Below, one piece after another: positions 51,000 to 59,037 of a stretch of DNA of 64,000 nucleotides. A program made the translations under genes and the position numbers. Each line of letters starts with the position of its first letter. The stretch's first letter is position 1. The notes under the pieces are model-generated. The model ran no database searches and was not told where the DNA came from. It worked only from the letters and a program-made list of their open reading frames with translations. Origin of the DNA: Streptomyces sp. SCSIO 30461 (GTDB taxonomy: Bacteria > Actinomycetota > Actinomycetes > Streptomycetales > Streptomycetaceae); the NCBI RefSeq assembly GCF_037023745.1, contig NZ_CP146101.1, positions 5,534,001 through 5,598,000 on the forward strand, given 5' to 3'.

Positions 51000-51533
51000 T
51001 GGAGGCGCGGTGATGCCGAGCATCGCCGCGAGGTCACGGTGCGGTGTGGGCTGCGGACGGTAGTACGCCAGGACATCTCGCAGCGGCTGTGTGGGGACCA
51101 GCCGATCACTCGCGGGTGGCCGCAGCCAGTAAGGACCTGGCGGGGCCTTGCGGTCGAGGGATGGCAAAGTGATCGTGTGCGGTGAGCCGAGGCACACGCC
51201 GAACTCGTAAGGCTCCCACCGGCCGCAGGTACCGGGCGGGACCAGCCAGTAGAGCCATCCGCTGTCAGGGTCCTCGATGACCGGACCGCACCCGCCTTGG
51301 ATCTCGTCCATTGCAGCGAGGGCCGCGCGTGCCTGGTATCCGCCGCCTGTGATCACGACGTCGAACAGGGTGCCGCCGAGTCGTACGCGCGTATCCCGGC
51401 GTGCGCTGACGTCGAGCAGATTGCGGATGAGGGCCGCGAGATCCTGCATGTCTGCTGCTGGTTCGCACAGGGAATCGGCCAGCTCCACCAGCCGAGTCAT
51501 TGTCTCGTGAACGTCGAACGCAGGTGCGGTCAC
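50976..51533 (-). CDS. Conserved hypothetical protein of the whiJ-type locus
   Basis: A 185-residue protein of unknown function. The GTG at 51531-51533 overlaps the stop of the HATPase gene by GTGA and follows AAGGTGGGG. The N-terminus is helical (VHETMTRLVELADSLCEPAA, then MQDLAALIRNLLDVSARRDT). The C-terminal half is beta-rich, with GWLYWLVPPGTCGRWEPYEF and GPYWLRPPASDRLVPTQPLR. The last codons are duplicated upstream of the radical SAM gene. Confidence 0.65.
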   Translation of the reverse strand: MTAPAFDVHETMTRLVELADSLCEPAADMQDLAALIRNLLDVSARRDTRVRLGGTLFDVVITGGGYQARAALAAMDEIQGGCGPVIEDPDSGWLYWLVPPGTCGRWEPYEFGVCLGSPHTITLPSLDRKAPPGPYWLRPPASDRLVPTQPLRDVLAYYRPQPTPHRDLAAMLGITAPPGPVPAGG

Positions 51534-51967
51534 GGTTGCCCCACCTTCGCGAGCAACGCCGCCCGGACGGTCTTGCCGACAGCGCCCGTGCGGAGAAACC
51601 ACGCGACTTCGGCGCCGAAGCGCCGAGTTTCCCAGAGCCCCCGTCCCTGCTCGCCCCGGAGCGCTGCTTCAAAGTCCCTGAACAACGGGCTCGGGTCCTC
51701 AACGTCCAGGAGGAGACGCTCGGACTCGGCCACCCGGAGCCGAACCGCGAGACTCTGATCGGCAGAGCCCGGCGTCACTCCGTGGCGGACGGCGTTGTCG
51801 ACCAACCGGTCGAGGACTGCCGTGGCCACGTCGATGCACCCCCGCCAGTCGAGGATGGTGAGGTGGGCCCGGGGCCTGATCCGAGCGATGTGCACTGCTC
51901 TGGCCGTGGCCGGGAGCGCGATCTGGGATCCGCGTAAGACCGGAGCGGCCACCGCGACGGGTTGCAT
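51530..51967 (-). CDS. Small HATPase (anti-sigma-factor-like), first copy
   Basis: A 145-residue GHKL ATPase-fold protein. It has an N-box-like VLDRLVDNAVRHG and a G1-like LLLDVEDPSP. GRGLWETRRFGAEVAWF stands in the place of the G2 loop. The start at 51965-51967 follows AAAGGA. Such proteins are abundant in Streptomyces beside XRE/DUF397 genes, and relatives bind sigma or anti-anti-sigma factors. It follows another HATPase gene by 14 bases. Confidence 0.75.
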   Translation of the reverse strand: MQPVAVAAPVLRGSQIALPATARAVHIARIRPRAHLTILDWRGCIDVATAVLDRLVDNAVRHGVTPGSADQSLAVRLRVAESERLLLDVEDPSPLFRDFEAALRGEQGRGLWETRRFGAEVAWFLRTGAVGKTVRAALLAKVGQP

Positions 51968-51981
51968 GACGTCAGAGTCCT

Positions 51982-52422
51982 TTACGAGAGGGAGAGGGAA
52001 CACCAGGTCGTCGTGCCGTCCGGGCTGGTGCCCCAGGCGTCGGCGATGGCGTCAACAAGGAACAGACCGCGGCCATGCTCATCGTCAGGAGTCACGTCCC
52101 GGAGCTCAGCGGGGTCCGGAGTGCCGTCGGCTACCTCGATCACGCACTGACCACCACAGAAGAGGACCCGGACATCGATGTCCTGCCCTTGGCCGTGCCG
52201 GAGGGCATTGGTCGCCAGTTCGGTCAGCAGCAGTTGCACGGTCTCGATCACGTCGGGCTGTGCCCACTGGATGAGTCGGCCGCGAATGAGCTGTCGGAGC
52301 CTTCCAGGCCAGGCAGCGTCTCGTTCGGAGAGGCCATCGGTGTCCTCGGAGGGGTCTCGCTGGATGGACATTTCGAAGGCCGGCCTGACGTCGTCCCGGT
52401 GAGTTGGTGACGCAGACGTCAT
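51982..52422 (-). CDS. Small HATPase (RsbW-like), second copy
   Basis: A 146-residue GHKL ATPase-fold regulator. VQLLLTELATNALRHGQGQD is the N box. CVIEVADGTPDPAELRD is the G1 box, and DEHGRGLFLVDAIADAWG is the G2 region, all intact. The ATG at 52420-52422 follows TTGGAGG. It is divergent from the XRE regulator, with 176 bases between them that should contain the shared control region. Confidence 0.85.
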   Translation of the reverse strand: MTSASPTHRDDVRPAFEMSIQRDPSEDTDGLSERDAAWPGRLRQLIRGRLIQWAQPDVIETVQLLLTELATNALRHGQGQDIDVRVLFCGGQCVIEVADGTPDPAELRDVTPDDEHGRGLFLVDAIADAWGTSPDGTTTWCSLSLS

Positions 52423-52598
52423 GTCAGACCTCCAAGCGGTCCCGTGCGTTGCGGCGCAGCAGAAGGAAAGTCGCACTGTTGTGCCACATTTCTCTGCTTG
52501 CCTCTCGCAGCGTGTGTTGGCTCAACTACCGTGGCGGTAGGCGGCATTGAGAAGCAACTGGATCGCCGCTGAAAATTCAGCGGAGGCGTAAATGGACT

Positions 52599-53588
52599 AT
52601 GCCAGAACCTGCACAAGGGGCTGCGGTGAGCGCTCAGCGGGTGTCAGACTCTGCGCAGGGTCGTACTCAACCAGCGCAAAGACATGGGGGTGGTGCACAG
52701 GTGGGGGCGAAGCGAGGGGCAACCGGGCGGCGCTTGGAGCTCGGCATCCAACTCAGACAGTTGCGCGAGAACTGCCCGCCCGTCGAGGACGGCAGGGCCC
52801 GGGGGATGACCCGCAAGGCTGCCGTACGCGGACTCAGGGCGTTGTCCGAGGCGTCTCTCGCGCGGGTCGAAAACGGCGAGCTCAACTTCCGGCGCAACGT
52901 CGGAGACCTGCGCACGCTGTTGAAGCGATACGCCGTGGATGATGATGAACTGATCGAGCAACTGGTTGAGCTGAATCGCGAGGCGCCGAACGATGAGTGG
53001 CTCACTCAGTACCGGGCATTCATGCCAGCGGGCATGCCGCACTACGTCGGCCTGGAGGCGGAGGCCAACGAGATCTTGGCCTACCATCCGACCGTCGTAT
53101 ATGGCCTCCTACAAACAGAGCACTACGCGCGTGCGCTGTTCGAGGTTCAGCGGCCCGTGGAGGACACCACCAGCGAGTTCATCAACCGCAACGTGGACCT
53201 TCGGATGGACCGTAAACGCAGAGTCCTTGAACGCGATGACGTCCGCCTGCGCGTGATCCTCGGCGAGGCGGCCCTGTGTATCCCCGTCGGCGACGAGGCA
53301 ACTATGCGTGACCAGTGCCGCGAGATCGTCAAGCTCGCACGCGAGGACCACATTCAGGTCCAGGTCCTGCCCTTCAAACGCGGCTACCGAGCCAGCAACG
53401 ACTTCGCCATCCTGGACCTCGGCGAACTTCCCTCGCGGGTTCAGACCGACAATGCGTGGGGGGCCGTGTCCACCTCGGACAAGCCCCGCGAAGTCGACCG
53501 GTTCACACGCCGGTTCAACGCGATGGTTGGGGCCGCCCTCGGCCTCGAAGAAACCATCGAATTCCTGGAAGCACTCACCGGAAAGTAG
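52599..53588 (+). CDS. XRE-family regulator with DUF5753 (WhiJ-like)
   Basis: A 329-residue regulator. After a variable N-terminus, LGIQLRQLRENC begins the helix-turn-helix, which continues through SEASLARVENGELNFRRNVG. Residues 130-320 form DUF5753: AFMPAGMPHYVGLEAEANEI, VYGLLQTEHYARAL, RVILGEAALCIPVG, VQVLPFKRGYRASNDFAILD. Family members partner with DUF397 proteins and small HATPases in developmental or antibiotic control. GGAGG lies 12 bases before the ATG. GTG 52626 and GTG 52701 are possible internal starts. Confidence 0.88.
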   Translation: MPEPAQGAAVSAQRVSDSAQGRTQPAQRHGGGAQVGAKRGATGRRLELGIQLRQLRENCPPVEDGRARGMTRKAAVRGLRALSEASLARVENGELNFRRNVGDLRTLLKRYAVDDDELIEQLVELNREAPNDEWLTQYRAFMPAGMPHYVGLEAEANEILAYHPTVVYGLLQTEHYARALFEVQRPVEDTTSEFINRNVDLRMDRKRRVLERDDVRLRVILGEAALCIPVGDEATMRDQCREIVKLAREDHIQVQVLPFKRGYRASNDFAILDLGELPSRVQTDNAWGAVSTSDKPREVDRFTRRFNAMVGAALGLEETIEFLEALTGK

Positions 53589-53595
53589 CGGAGCC

Positions 53596-53826
53596 ATCAA
53601 CACTCACCGACAGCACCAGCCCTCGACTGCGACCGCCCCGGAAAGCGCCTGGTACAAGTCCTCGTACAGTAGCGACGGCACCGGCAACTGTGTGGAGGCA
53701 GCTGACCTCCCGGCCACGGTTGCCATCCGTGACTCCAAGGACAAGCAGGGGCCCGCCCTCGTCTTCCCGCGCCGCTCATGGCATTCCTTCGTGGCTGGTA
53801 TTCGCGAGGAAGCCTTCACGGCCTGA
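53596..53826 (+). CDS. DUF397 protein with no standard start codon in view
   Basis: The body is an unmistakable DUF397 domain: WYKSSYSSDGTGNCVEAADL, then VAIRDSKDKQGPALVFPRRS and WHSFVAGIREEAF. No ATG or GTG precedes it in frame after the XRE stop. Candidates are ATC at 53596 right after GCGGAGCC, or TTG at 53527 inside the XRE gene. Either the gene uses a rare start or point mutation has damaged it. DUF397 proteins are the usual partners of the XRE-DUF5753 regulator just upstream. Confidence 0.75.
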   Translation: MNTHRQHQPSTATAPESAWYKSSYSSDGTGNCVEAADLPATVAIRDSKDKQGPALVFPRRSWHSFVAGIREEAFTA

Positions 53827-53840
53827 CCAGCAGCACAGCG

Positions 53841-53873
53841 GATGGCCCCCTCAGCGCCATTGAGGGGGCCATC
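53841..53873. terminator. Bidirectional hairpin terminator
   Basis: GATGGCCCCCTCA pairs perfectly with TGAGGGGGCCATC across seven bases, between the convergent DUF397 and methyltransferase genes. Confidence 0.85.
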
Positions 53874-53888
53874 CAACTCTTGGCGGCG

Positions 53889-55040
53889 TCAGGCGGCCTG
53901 ATCGGACTGATGGTGCGAGCTCTGCAACGGCTCCCATCGTTGACGGCCGCCCTCTCCGTCCTCGACCCAGAGGTACTGCGCATCGGGCGTGCGGGTCATC
54001 CCGAAGTCGTACAGCGACGGACTGCCTGCATGAACCCAGCGCTCCCAACCTACGGCGATCTCATCTACCAGGCGCCGTGGCCCGCCCTGGGACGCCACAG
54101 CCGCGCCGCCTTCGGGGCCAGTCACGGAGATGGTGGCCCAGGATGAGTAGCCGTCGTGCACCCACGCCATCGGACTGCGGTCCGTCCGGCTGGTGATTCG
54201 GATGTCCGGCAACAGCACGCGGAGCGCGAACAGGAGGCTGCTGTCCGCCAGACCTTCTACCGCTCGCGGGAAGGGGCTTTCGGTCTCGACTTGCCCGTTC
54301 CGCGGGATCTGGTCCCACTCCCTGCCCTGGTCGACGCCCCGGCTGGGCATGAACATACCCAGGCCCTGCACCCAACCTGAAGCGGACTGCCCGTCGTCGG
54401 CGACGGTGAGCGCGACATGCCCGAGACGTCCCCAGGGGGTGACGATCCGCCCGCCAGGCCGGGTCTGCTCCACCCATGTCCACGGCACCGTTTCCACCGC
54501 ATAGGTCGCGATGATCCGGTCATACGGCGCACCCGCCAGCCAACCGGCGGCCCCGTCACCGGCGTGTACATCGACACCGAGTCCCGCAGCGTCCAGCCGT
54601 TTGCGTGCTTCGGCGGCCAGGGTCGCGTCGACCTCCACGCTGGTGACGTGCCCGGGTCCGGCCTGCAGCGCGAGGAGCGCGGCGTTCCAGCCGAGGCCAG
54701 CCCCCAGTTCGAGGACCCGGTCCCCGGGGGCGAGCCTGAGCGAGTCGAGCATGTCGGCCACCACCGAGCCGCAGGACAGGCTGGAGGAGGGCAGGCTATC
54801 GGTGATTTGGGTGATGGTTGAGTCGTACGGGCTGCCGTAGATCGCCGCCGCCCACTGGTCAGGTTCTGTGGTCCGTTCTACGGCCGCCCATTGGTCACCG
54901 TTCCAGACCCACACCAGGTCAGGTGCGTACTCGTGCCGGGGTGCTCTCTCCAGCATGGCTGGACGGATCCACATGGAGGAATCAGGCCAGCAGCCGGACG
55001 CCTCCATGTGGTCAGCCCAGCGGCGGGCTTCGGTGTCCAT
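53889..55040 (-). CDS. Second protein-isoaspartate-type methyltransferase homologue
   Basis: A 383-residue SAM-dependent methyltransferase. The N-terminus MDTEARRWADHMEASGCWPD precedes the PCMT-like core: LSCGSVVADMLDSLRL, RVLELGAGLGWNAALLALQ, VTSVEVDATLAAEARKRL, YDRIIATYAVETVPWTWVEQ, RPGGRIVTPWG. A long C-terminal extension ends in RWEPLQSSHHQSDQAA. It is only loosely similar to the methyltransferase at 48118, although both share a GGPRRL...L segment near the C-terminus. Its start is coupled (TGATG) to a 38-codon reading frame. Confidence 0.88.
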   Translation of the reverse strand: MDTEARRWADHMEASGCWPDSSMWIRPAMLERAPRHEYAPDLVWVWNGDQWAAVERTTEPDQWAAAIYGSPYDSTITQITDSLPSSSLSCGSVVADMLDSLRLAPGDRVLELGAGLGWNAALLALQAGPGHVTSVEVDATLAAEARKRLDAAGLGVDVHAGDGAAGWLAGAPYDRIIATYAVETVPWTWVEQTRPGGRIVTPWGRLGHVALTVADDGQSASGWVQGLGMFMPSRGVDQGREWDQIPRNGQVETESPFPRAVEGLADSSLLFALRVLLPDIRITSRTDRSPMAWVHDGYSSWATISVTGPEGGAAVASQGGPRRLVDEIAVGWERWVHAGSPSLYDFGMTRTPDAQYLWVEDGEGGRQRWEPLQSSHHQSDQAA

Positions 55041-55156
55041 CAGCCCTTCTTGTGCTTTCCGTCTGACGGAGGCGGAGACGGTACCTGACCGTCAGAATTG
55101 CCAGGCGGCGGCTTGCCTTGCGAGGGGTCCGGAGACGGCCTGGCGTGCTGGCCCAC
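55040..55156 (-). CDS. 38-residue proline-rich peptide coupled to the methyltransferase
   Basis: GTG at 55154-55156 lies five bases after a perfect AGGAGG. The product starts VGQHARPSPDPSQGKPPPGN and ends in SPPPSDGKHKKG. Its TGA overlaps the methyltransferase ATG by one base (TGATG). It has no hydrophobic segment. It could be a substrate or precursor peptide of the methyltransferase, or only a translated leader. The frame stays open upstream as far as the integrase stop. Confidence 0.5.
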   Translation of the reverse strand: MGQHARPSPDPSQGKPPPGNSDGQVPSPPPSDGKHKKG

Positions 55157-55249
55157 AGTGACCTCCTGGTCTGCATGAGTGACGACAGCGATCGTCCCGC
55201 ATACCAGGGCAACTCGCCAGTACTTCCCCCTCGGTGACCGAAAGTGGCT

Positions 55250-56527
55250 TCACGGAGCGGCTGCTTCGAACTGGCCATAGAGCGGTACCGCGTCGAGCGG
55301 GTCGTTCTTGCTGGTGTCGATGGTGCCGTCGGGCCGGTTGTAGACGTCGTCGGCGAGGGTGGATTCGGCGCTCCAGTCGCCGGCGGTATTGCGCTCCGAC
55401 AGCGGGACTAGGGCCTCGGCCATGTCGGTGTTCGGTCCCGCCCGCAGGCTGTGGGAGGTGACCTTGAGGCCGTTGATGAGGGCCACGCCCGCGGCCTCCG
55501 CGCGGGCCTTGACCATCTCGTTGACGGCCCGGCCGGTGAGGAAGAGGCCCCGCACGGTCGCGTTCTTCCGACGCTTGAGGTTGCCGGTGGTGGTCAGGGC
55601 GCGGAGGAGCGGCTTGGTCGGCAGGTACGCGGGCTCACCGTCCGCCGGGTTCTGGTCGTGCTCGGTGGGCTCGCGCATTTCGCGCAGATCAGCGAGCCAG
55701 GCGCGTACGCGGGCGACGATCCGCAGGTCGTCGCGGTCGCGGATGAAGCGCCACCGGCCCTTGCCCTTGCGGCGCGTCTTGCTCTTCGCGGTCCACACCC
55801 ACACCCCGTCGGTGTCTACCCGGATCTGCTTGACCAGCAGGTCCGTGACCTCGATGGAGCGGTAGAGCATCCCGTAGTGCAGGACGAGCATGGCCGCGTC
55901 GCGGCGCCCGATCCGGGTGCTCTCGTCGATCTCGGCGAGCACCCTGACCAGGTACTTCATGGTCAGACCGGCCGACTGCTCCTTCTCTCCTCCGGCCGGG
56001 ATGAATTCCTCCAGCCGATAGTCCTCGATCATCTCGCGGACCAGGGAGGCGTCCGGCCGCACCCCCTTCGGGTACCAGGAGACGATCCGGGAGCAGTAGG
56101 CGAGCAGACTGTCCGGGCTGTACCTGCTGCCGTCCGGCTTCCCCGTCTCCATGAGGTAGCCGAAGTACGCGGCGACGTTGGCCGTCGTGGTGGTGGGCCG
56201 GGCGACGCGCCCCTCCTTGATGCACCACTGCTCGAAACGGGTGCGCGTGGAGTCGCGGTTGACCCGGGTGGTGCGGGCGCCGCGCTCGGTGATCCGCTTC
56301 TTCACACTGGGCGGGACGGTGATGTCCTTCGCGGTGAAGGGCGGGTCCTCCTCGGCGCGCGGCGGCAGCTCCCCCTCGGCGAGGATGGTGTGCCGGGTGA
56401 CGCGGAAGGCGGGCGCCGACTCGACATCGGCGGCGGCGGGCAGCCGAGTTGAGGCGTCGTCGTCGACGAGTTCGGCGTCGACGACTTCTCCGGTAGCGGC
56501 CACGTCGAGCGCCGCCTTGGTCGTCAC
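55250..56527 (-). CDS. Tyrosine recombinase / site-specific integrase
   Basis: A 425-residue recombinase. The N-terminal SAM-like core-binding domain includes RVNRDSTRTRFEQWCIKEGR and SPDSLLAYCSRIVSWYPKG. The catalytic domain has the first arginine in YGMLYRSIEVTDLL, the HxLR box in SHSLRAGPNTDMAEAL, and a C-terminal AGDWSAESTLADDVYNRPD with the nucleophilic tyrosine. I start at GTG 56525-56527, which overlaps the stop of the upstream small gene by GTGA. It probably mobilises the element on its right or left. No tRNA is adjacent. Confidence 0.85.
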   Translation of the reverse strand: MTTKAALDVAATGEVVDAELVDDDASTRLPAAADVESAPAFRVTRHTILAEGELPPRAEEDPPFTAKDITVPPSVKKRITERGARTTRVNRDSTRTRFEQWCIKEGRVARPTTTTANVAAYFGYLMETGKPDGSRYSPDSLLAYCSRIVSWYPKGVRPDASLVREMIEDYRLEEFIPAGGEKEQSAGLTMKYLVRVLAEIDESTRIGRRDAAMLVLHYGMLYRSIEVTDLLVKQIRVDTDGVWVWTAKSKTRRKGKGRWRFIRDRDDLRIVARVRAWLADLREMREPTEHDQNPADGEPAYLPTKPLLRALTTTGNLKRRKNATVRGLFLTGRAVNEMVKARAEAAGVALINGLKVTSHSLRAGPNTDMAEALVPLSERNTAGDWSAESTLADDVYNRPDGTIDTSKNDPLDAVPLYGQFEAAAP

Positions 56528-56901
56528 CACCCCGCGACGGCGGGTTCCGGCTGCGGCTGGTCCGTCCAGGCGGAGGCGCGGGTGGCCAGCTCGTCGGGGG
56601 CGAAGTCGTACCGGTAGTCGGGATGCTGGTCCCATCCGGTGGCGATGTGGCGCAGGGCCTGACCGAGACCGTCGATGACACCGATCTGCCAGTCATGGCG
56701 GCGCCACGGGGCGGTGACCGGGTGAAGTTCGTCGTAGGCGGCGAGCAGGGTGAGGACTCCGTCGGTTACGGGCCCGTCCTGGCCGGCTTCGTGCATCCGG
56801 GCGGTGACGAACGCCACCAGAGCCTCATCGACCGCGAACTGCTCGGGGTCGTGGGCGTCCGGGACGCCAGGCTCTACATGGTTGGCCTCATGAAGATTCA
56901 A
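56524..56901 (-). CDS. Hypothetical protein upstream of and coupled to the integrase
   Basis: A 125-residue acidic protein, with DPEQFAVDEALVAFVTARMH, DGVLTLLAAYDELHPV and WQIGVIDGLGQALRHIATGW. The preferred start is TTG 56899-56901, which overlaps the stop of the preceding small frame by TTGA and follows AAGGGTG. An upstream ATG at 57024 would give a longer, less protein-like N-terminus. No known domain. It may be a recombination accessory factor judging only by position. Confidence 0.55.
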   Translation of the reverse strand: MNLHEANHVEPGVPDAHDPEQFAVDEALVAFVTARMHEAGQDGPVTDGVLTLLAAYDELHPVTAPWRRHDWQIGVIDGLGQALRHIATGWDQHPDYRYDFAPDELATRASAWTDQPQPEPAVAGW

Positions 56902-57041
56902 AGGTTCACCCTTGCTGACGCGGGGATTTCCTGACCATCCCTCACTACCTCGTATTCTGCCAAGAATAGGAGGTAAGGACAGCCTTGCTCGGCGACATGA
57001 GCCCCGGTGACCGCTTTCATCCAATCGAGGCGTTTACTCAC
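56898..57041 (-). CDS. Possible 47-residue protein at the head of the integrase operon
   Basis: Reads VSKRLDWMKAVTGAHVAEQG and ends EVVRDGQEIPASARVNL. Its TGA overlaps the TTG of the next gene (TTGA). The start could be GTG 57039-57041 or ATG 57018-57020, neither with a strong ribosome site. The evidence is mainly the coupled junction. Confidence 0.35.
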   Translation of the reverse strand: MSKRLDWMKAVTGAHVAEQGCPYLLFLAEYEVVRDGQEIPASARVNL

Positions 57042-57120
57042 GGAACCCAGTCGTTCGGCTTTCCGTCTCGGTGAACCTAGTCGGGCGGGCAATCGCACTG
57101 GGGGTTCTAGGTGGCCGTAC

Positions 57121-57155
57121 CGGCTGTCAGGACTGTTGAACAGTCCTGACAGCCG
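57121..57155. repeat. 35-bp perfect palindrome upstream of the integrase operon
   Basis: Arms CGGCTGTCAGGACTGTT and AACAGTCCTGACAGCCG are exactly complementary around a single central G (57138). It could be an operator, a recombinase recognition site or an attachment-site core. Confidence 0.8.
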
Positions 57156-57253
57156 TAGGCTCGTGCGGGTCAAGCGCCGTCTGCTGCGGCTCCGTCAAGT
57201 GCGGGGCCGAGTTGCACCCTGCCTCCTCATCGGGGACAGCTGGAGTTTTCCTC

Positions 57254-57481
57254 TCAGTAGCCCGGCGGGGCGTTCCCGGGCATCGACGGGGTACCGGCCG
57301 GGCTCTGATGCGTCGTCGGTACCTGCACGTCGTCAGCGGTGAGCTCCGGCCCGAGAATCACGTACAGCAGCCCTATGACCGCGACGCCGACCAGGATGGC
57401 GGCGCCCTTCTTCTCGTCCTGGTAGGCGACCCAGGTTGCAAATCCCCCCAGGGCCAGCACAACAATGACCACAAGGGTCAT
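57254..57481 (-). CDS. Small membrane protein, 75 residues
   Basis: The ATG at 57479-57481 follows GGGAGGTCCCG. Two membrane helices (MTLVVIVVLALGGFATWVAY and ILVGVAVIGLLYVILG) are separated by a short charged turn QDEKKGA. A polar C-terminal tail is rich in Pro and Thr. The frame is continuous with a truncated transposase upstream, but the ribosome site and hydrophobic start show it is an independent gene. Function unknown. Confidence 0.65.
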   Translation of the reverse strand: MTLVVIVVLALGGFATWVAYQDEKKGAAILVGVAVIGLLYVILGPELTADDVQVPTTHQSPAGTPSMPGNAPPGY

Positions 57482-57612
57482 CGGGACCTCCCAAGTCCAG
57501 ACCCCGGGCCCGCTCGCCGCGAACGGCCAGAACTCGGCGAGTGGGCCCTCCCCCACCACGGAATGTGGCTTGCTCTGCACTGTAAGCACACGCCAACAGG
57601 CCCACAGGGGAC

Positions 57613-57630
57613 GGCCCCCCTGGTCAGGGG
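57613..57630. terminator. Short perfect hairpin
   Basis: CCCCCCTG and CAGGGGGG pair around GT. It lies about 340 bases downstream of the broken transposase and upstream of the small membrane protein gene. Confidence 0.45.
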
Positions 57631-57969
57631 GGCGAGTAGAGCACAGCGGCATCACCCGCCACAGGGGTGGCAACATCCTTTGCTCCGCGCCCTCTTTGCC
57701 CGTGCGTCTCATTGAGATGACGTCCAGCCAGCGAGTCCGCGTGCCTTCCATGGTGCTTTCGTCTTCCTCGAAGACGTGCCAGTGATACGGAGCGGCGGAT
57801 GCCCCGGAGAGGTCAACGATGCGGGGTCGATCACCATCCCGAGGGCGGGTGACCGGCCCAGGGCCGAGGGCCGTGTGCGGCGGCCCGGAGGGCCAGCCCT
57901 GTCCAAGGCAGCGGCCGCAGCTTGTCCCGTGACAGTCGGTCTTTGAACCGCCCCGTGTCAGGTAGAGAC

Positions 57970-58483
57970 GCTCGAACTGCGGGCTGTCGCGCCGCTGGCC
58001 CGCCGTTACCAGCAGCGACAGCGGCTTCTGGCCCTGCTCGCACGCCAGATGGATCTTCGTGGTGAAGCCACCGCGGGACCTGCCCAGCCCATGATCGTCT
58101 GGCTCGTGGCCGACCCCGCCGGGCGGTTCCTTCTGCCCAGCACCGTTGCGGCGGGCACCGGCCGCATGCTGATGGGCCCGGCAGACCGTGGAGTCGACGT
58201 TGACTTCCCAGTCGATCAGCCCGAACGAGTCGGCCCTCGCCTGCAACAACGTCAGCAGCCGCGCCCATACGCCCTGGCGCTGCCACCTACGGAACAGTCC
58301 GTAAACGGTCTGCCAGGGCCCGTACTCACACGGCAGGTCACGCCACGGAACACCTGTCCGCACCCGCCACCGCACACCGTCCACCAACATCCGCCGGGAC
58401 GCCGACCTGCGACTCACACCAGCGGCAGGCAGCAACGACTCCAACACCGACCACTGCTCATTAGACAGATCCCCACGCCCCAC
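57970..58483 (-). pseudogene. Truncated IS5-family transposase
   Basis: The N-terminal 170 residues are a good IS5-type transposase: DLSNEQWSVLESLLPAAG, VDGVRWRVRTGVPWRDLP, YGPWQTVYGLFRRWQRQGVW, VNVDSTVCRAHQHAAGARR, GRSRGGFTTKIHLACEQGQK. At TAGQRRDSPQFE (about 57970) the homology stops, so the later DDE catalytic residues are gone. The frame continues by chance into unrelated DNA and the next gene. Terminal inverted repeats are not recognisable. Confidence 0.8.
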
Positions 58484-58729
58484 ACCATGATCATTACAGC
58501 GCGAGGCGTGAACCGGAACCCCGACCTAAAACACGGCCTAGCCCGAGGACGACTCAGCGACACAGGACAGCCCTCTATCACTCCGTCAGTGCCGACTACG
58601 GCATCCTCAATGGTCGGCGGGTGATCAACACCTTGACCACCCGCCCGTGATCGCACTCCTGCTGTAGCGCGGTCAACGTCTCGACCGGACTCCGGGGCGC
58701 CCTGGCCCGGGCGGTCGCATACCGGCTGC

Positions 58730-58916
58730 CTAGCGGAACTGCGGGGTGCCGGTGAACTGCTCGTCGCACGCGTCCACGAGCTGTTGCAGCATGGTGCCGA
58801 AGAAGTCGGTGTCGAGGTCCTGGACCTGCCAGTCCTTCGCCTTCGGTCACGCCCCCCTCGGCGGCCTTGGAGATGGATCCGTCGGTGCACGGCTTCCACA
58901 GTCTGCGAGTTGGTCA
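58730..58916 (-). pseudogene. Frameshifted gene remnant ending DEQFTGTPQFR
   Basis: Two frames join into one plausible C-terminus. RDQLADWKPCTDGSISKAAE leads to a shift near 58850, then KDWQVQDLDTDFFGTMLQQL and VDACDEQFTGTPQFR followed by TAG. The pieces read like a real hydrophilic protein rather than an antisense shadow. The family is not recognised. It fits decayed mobile-element DNA. Confidence 0.45.
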
Positions 58917-59037
58917 CGTCACTCAGGCAAGGCGAAACGGCGCGAGCACCAAGGAGACGTGCGCGCCCGCCGGTGGTGGGAACCCGAGACGGTGAACGCC
59001 TGCGACCGGGAATGCAGCCCGGCCGCCCACAACAGCG

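Noticed and set aside
57482..58483. Single 409-residue transposase
   Set aside because: Only the first 170 residues are transposase. The C-terminus is a separate membrane protein with its own ribosome site.
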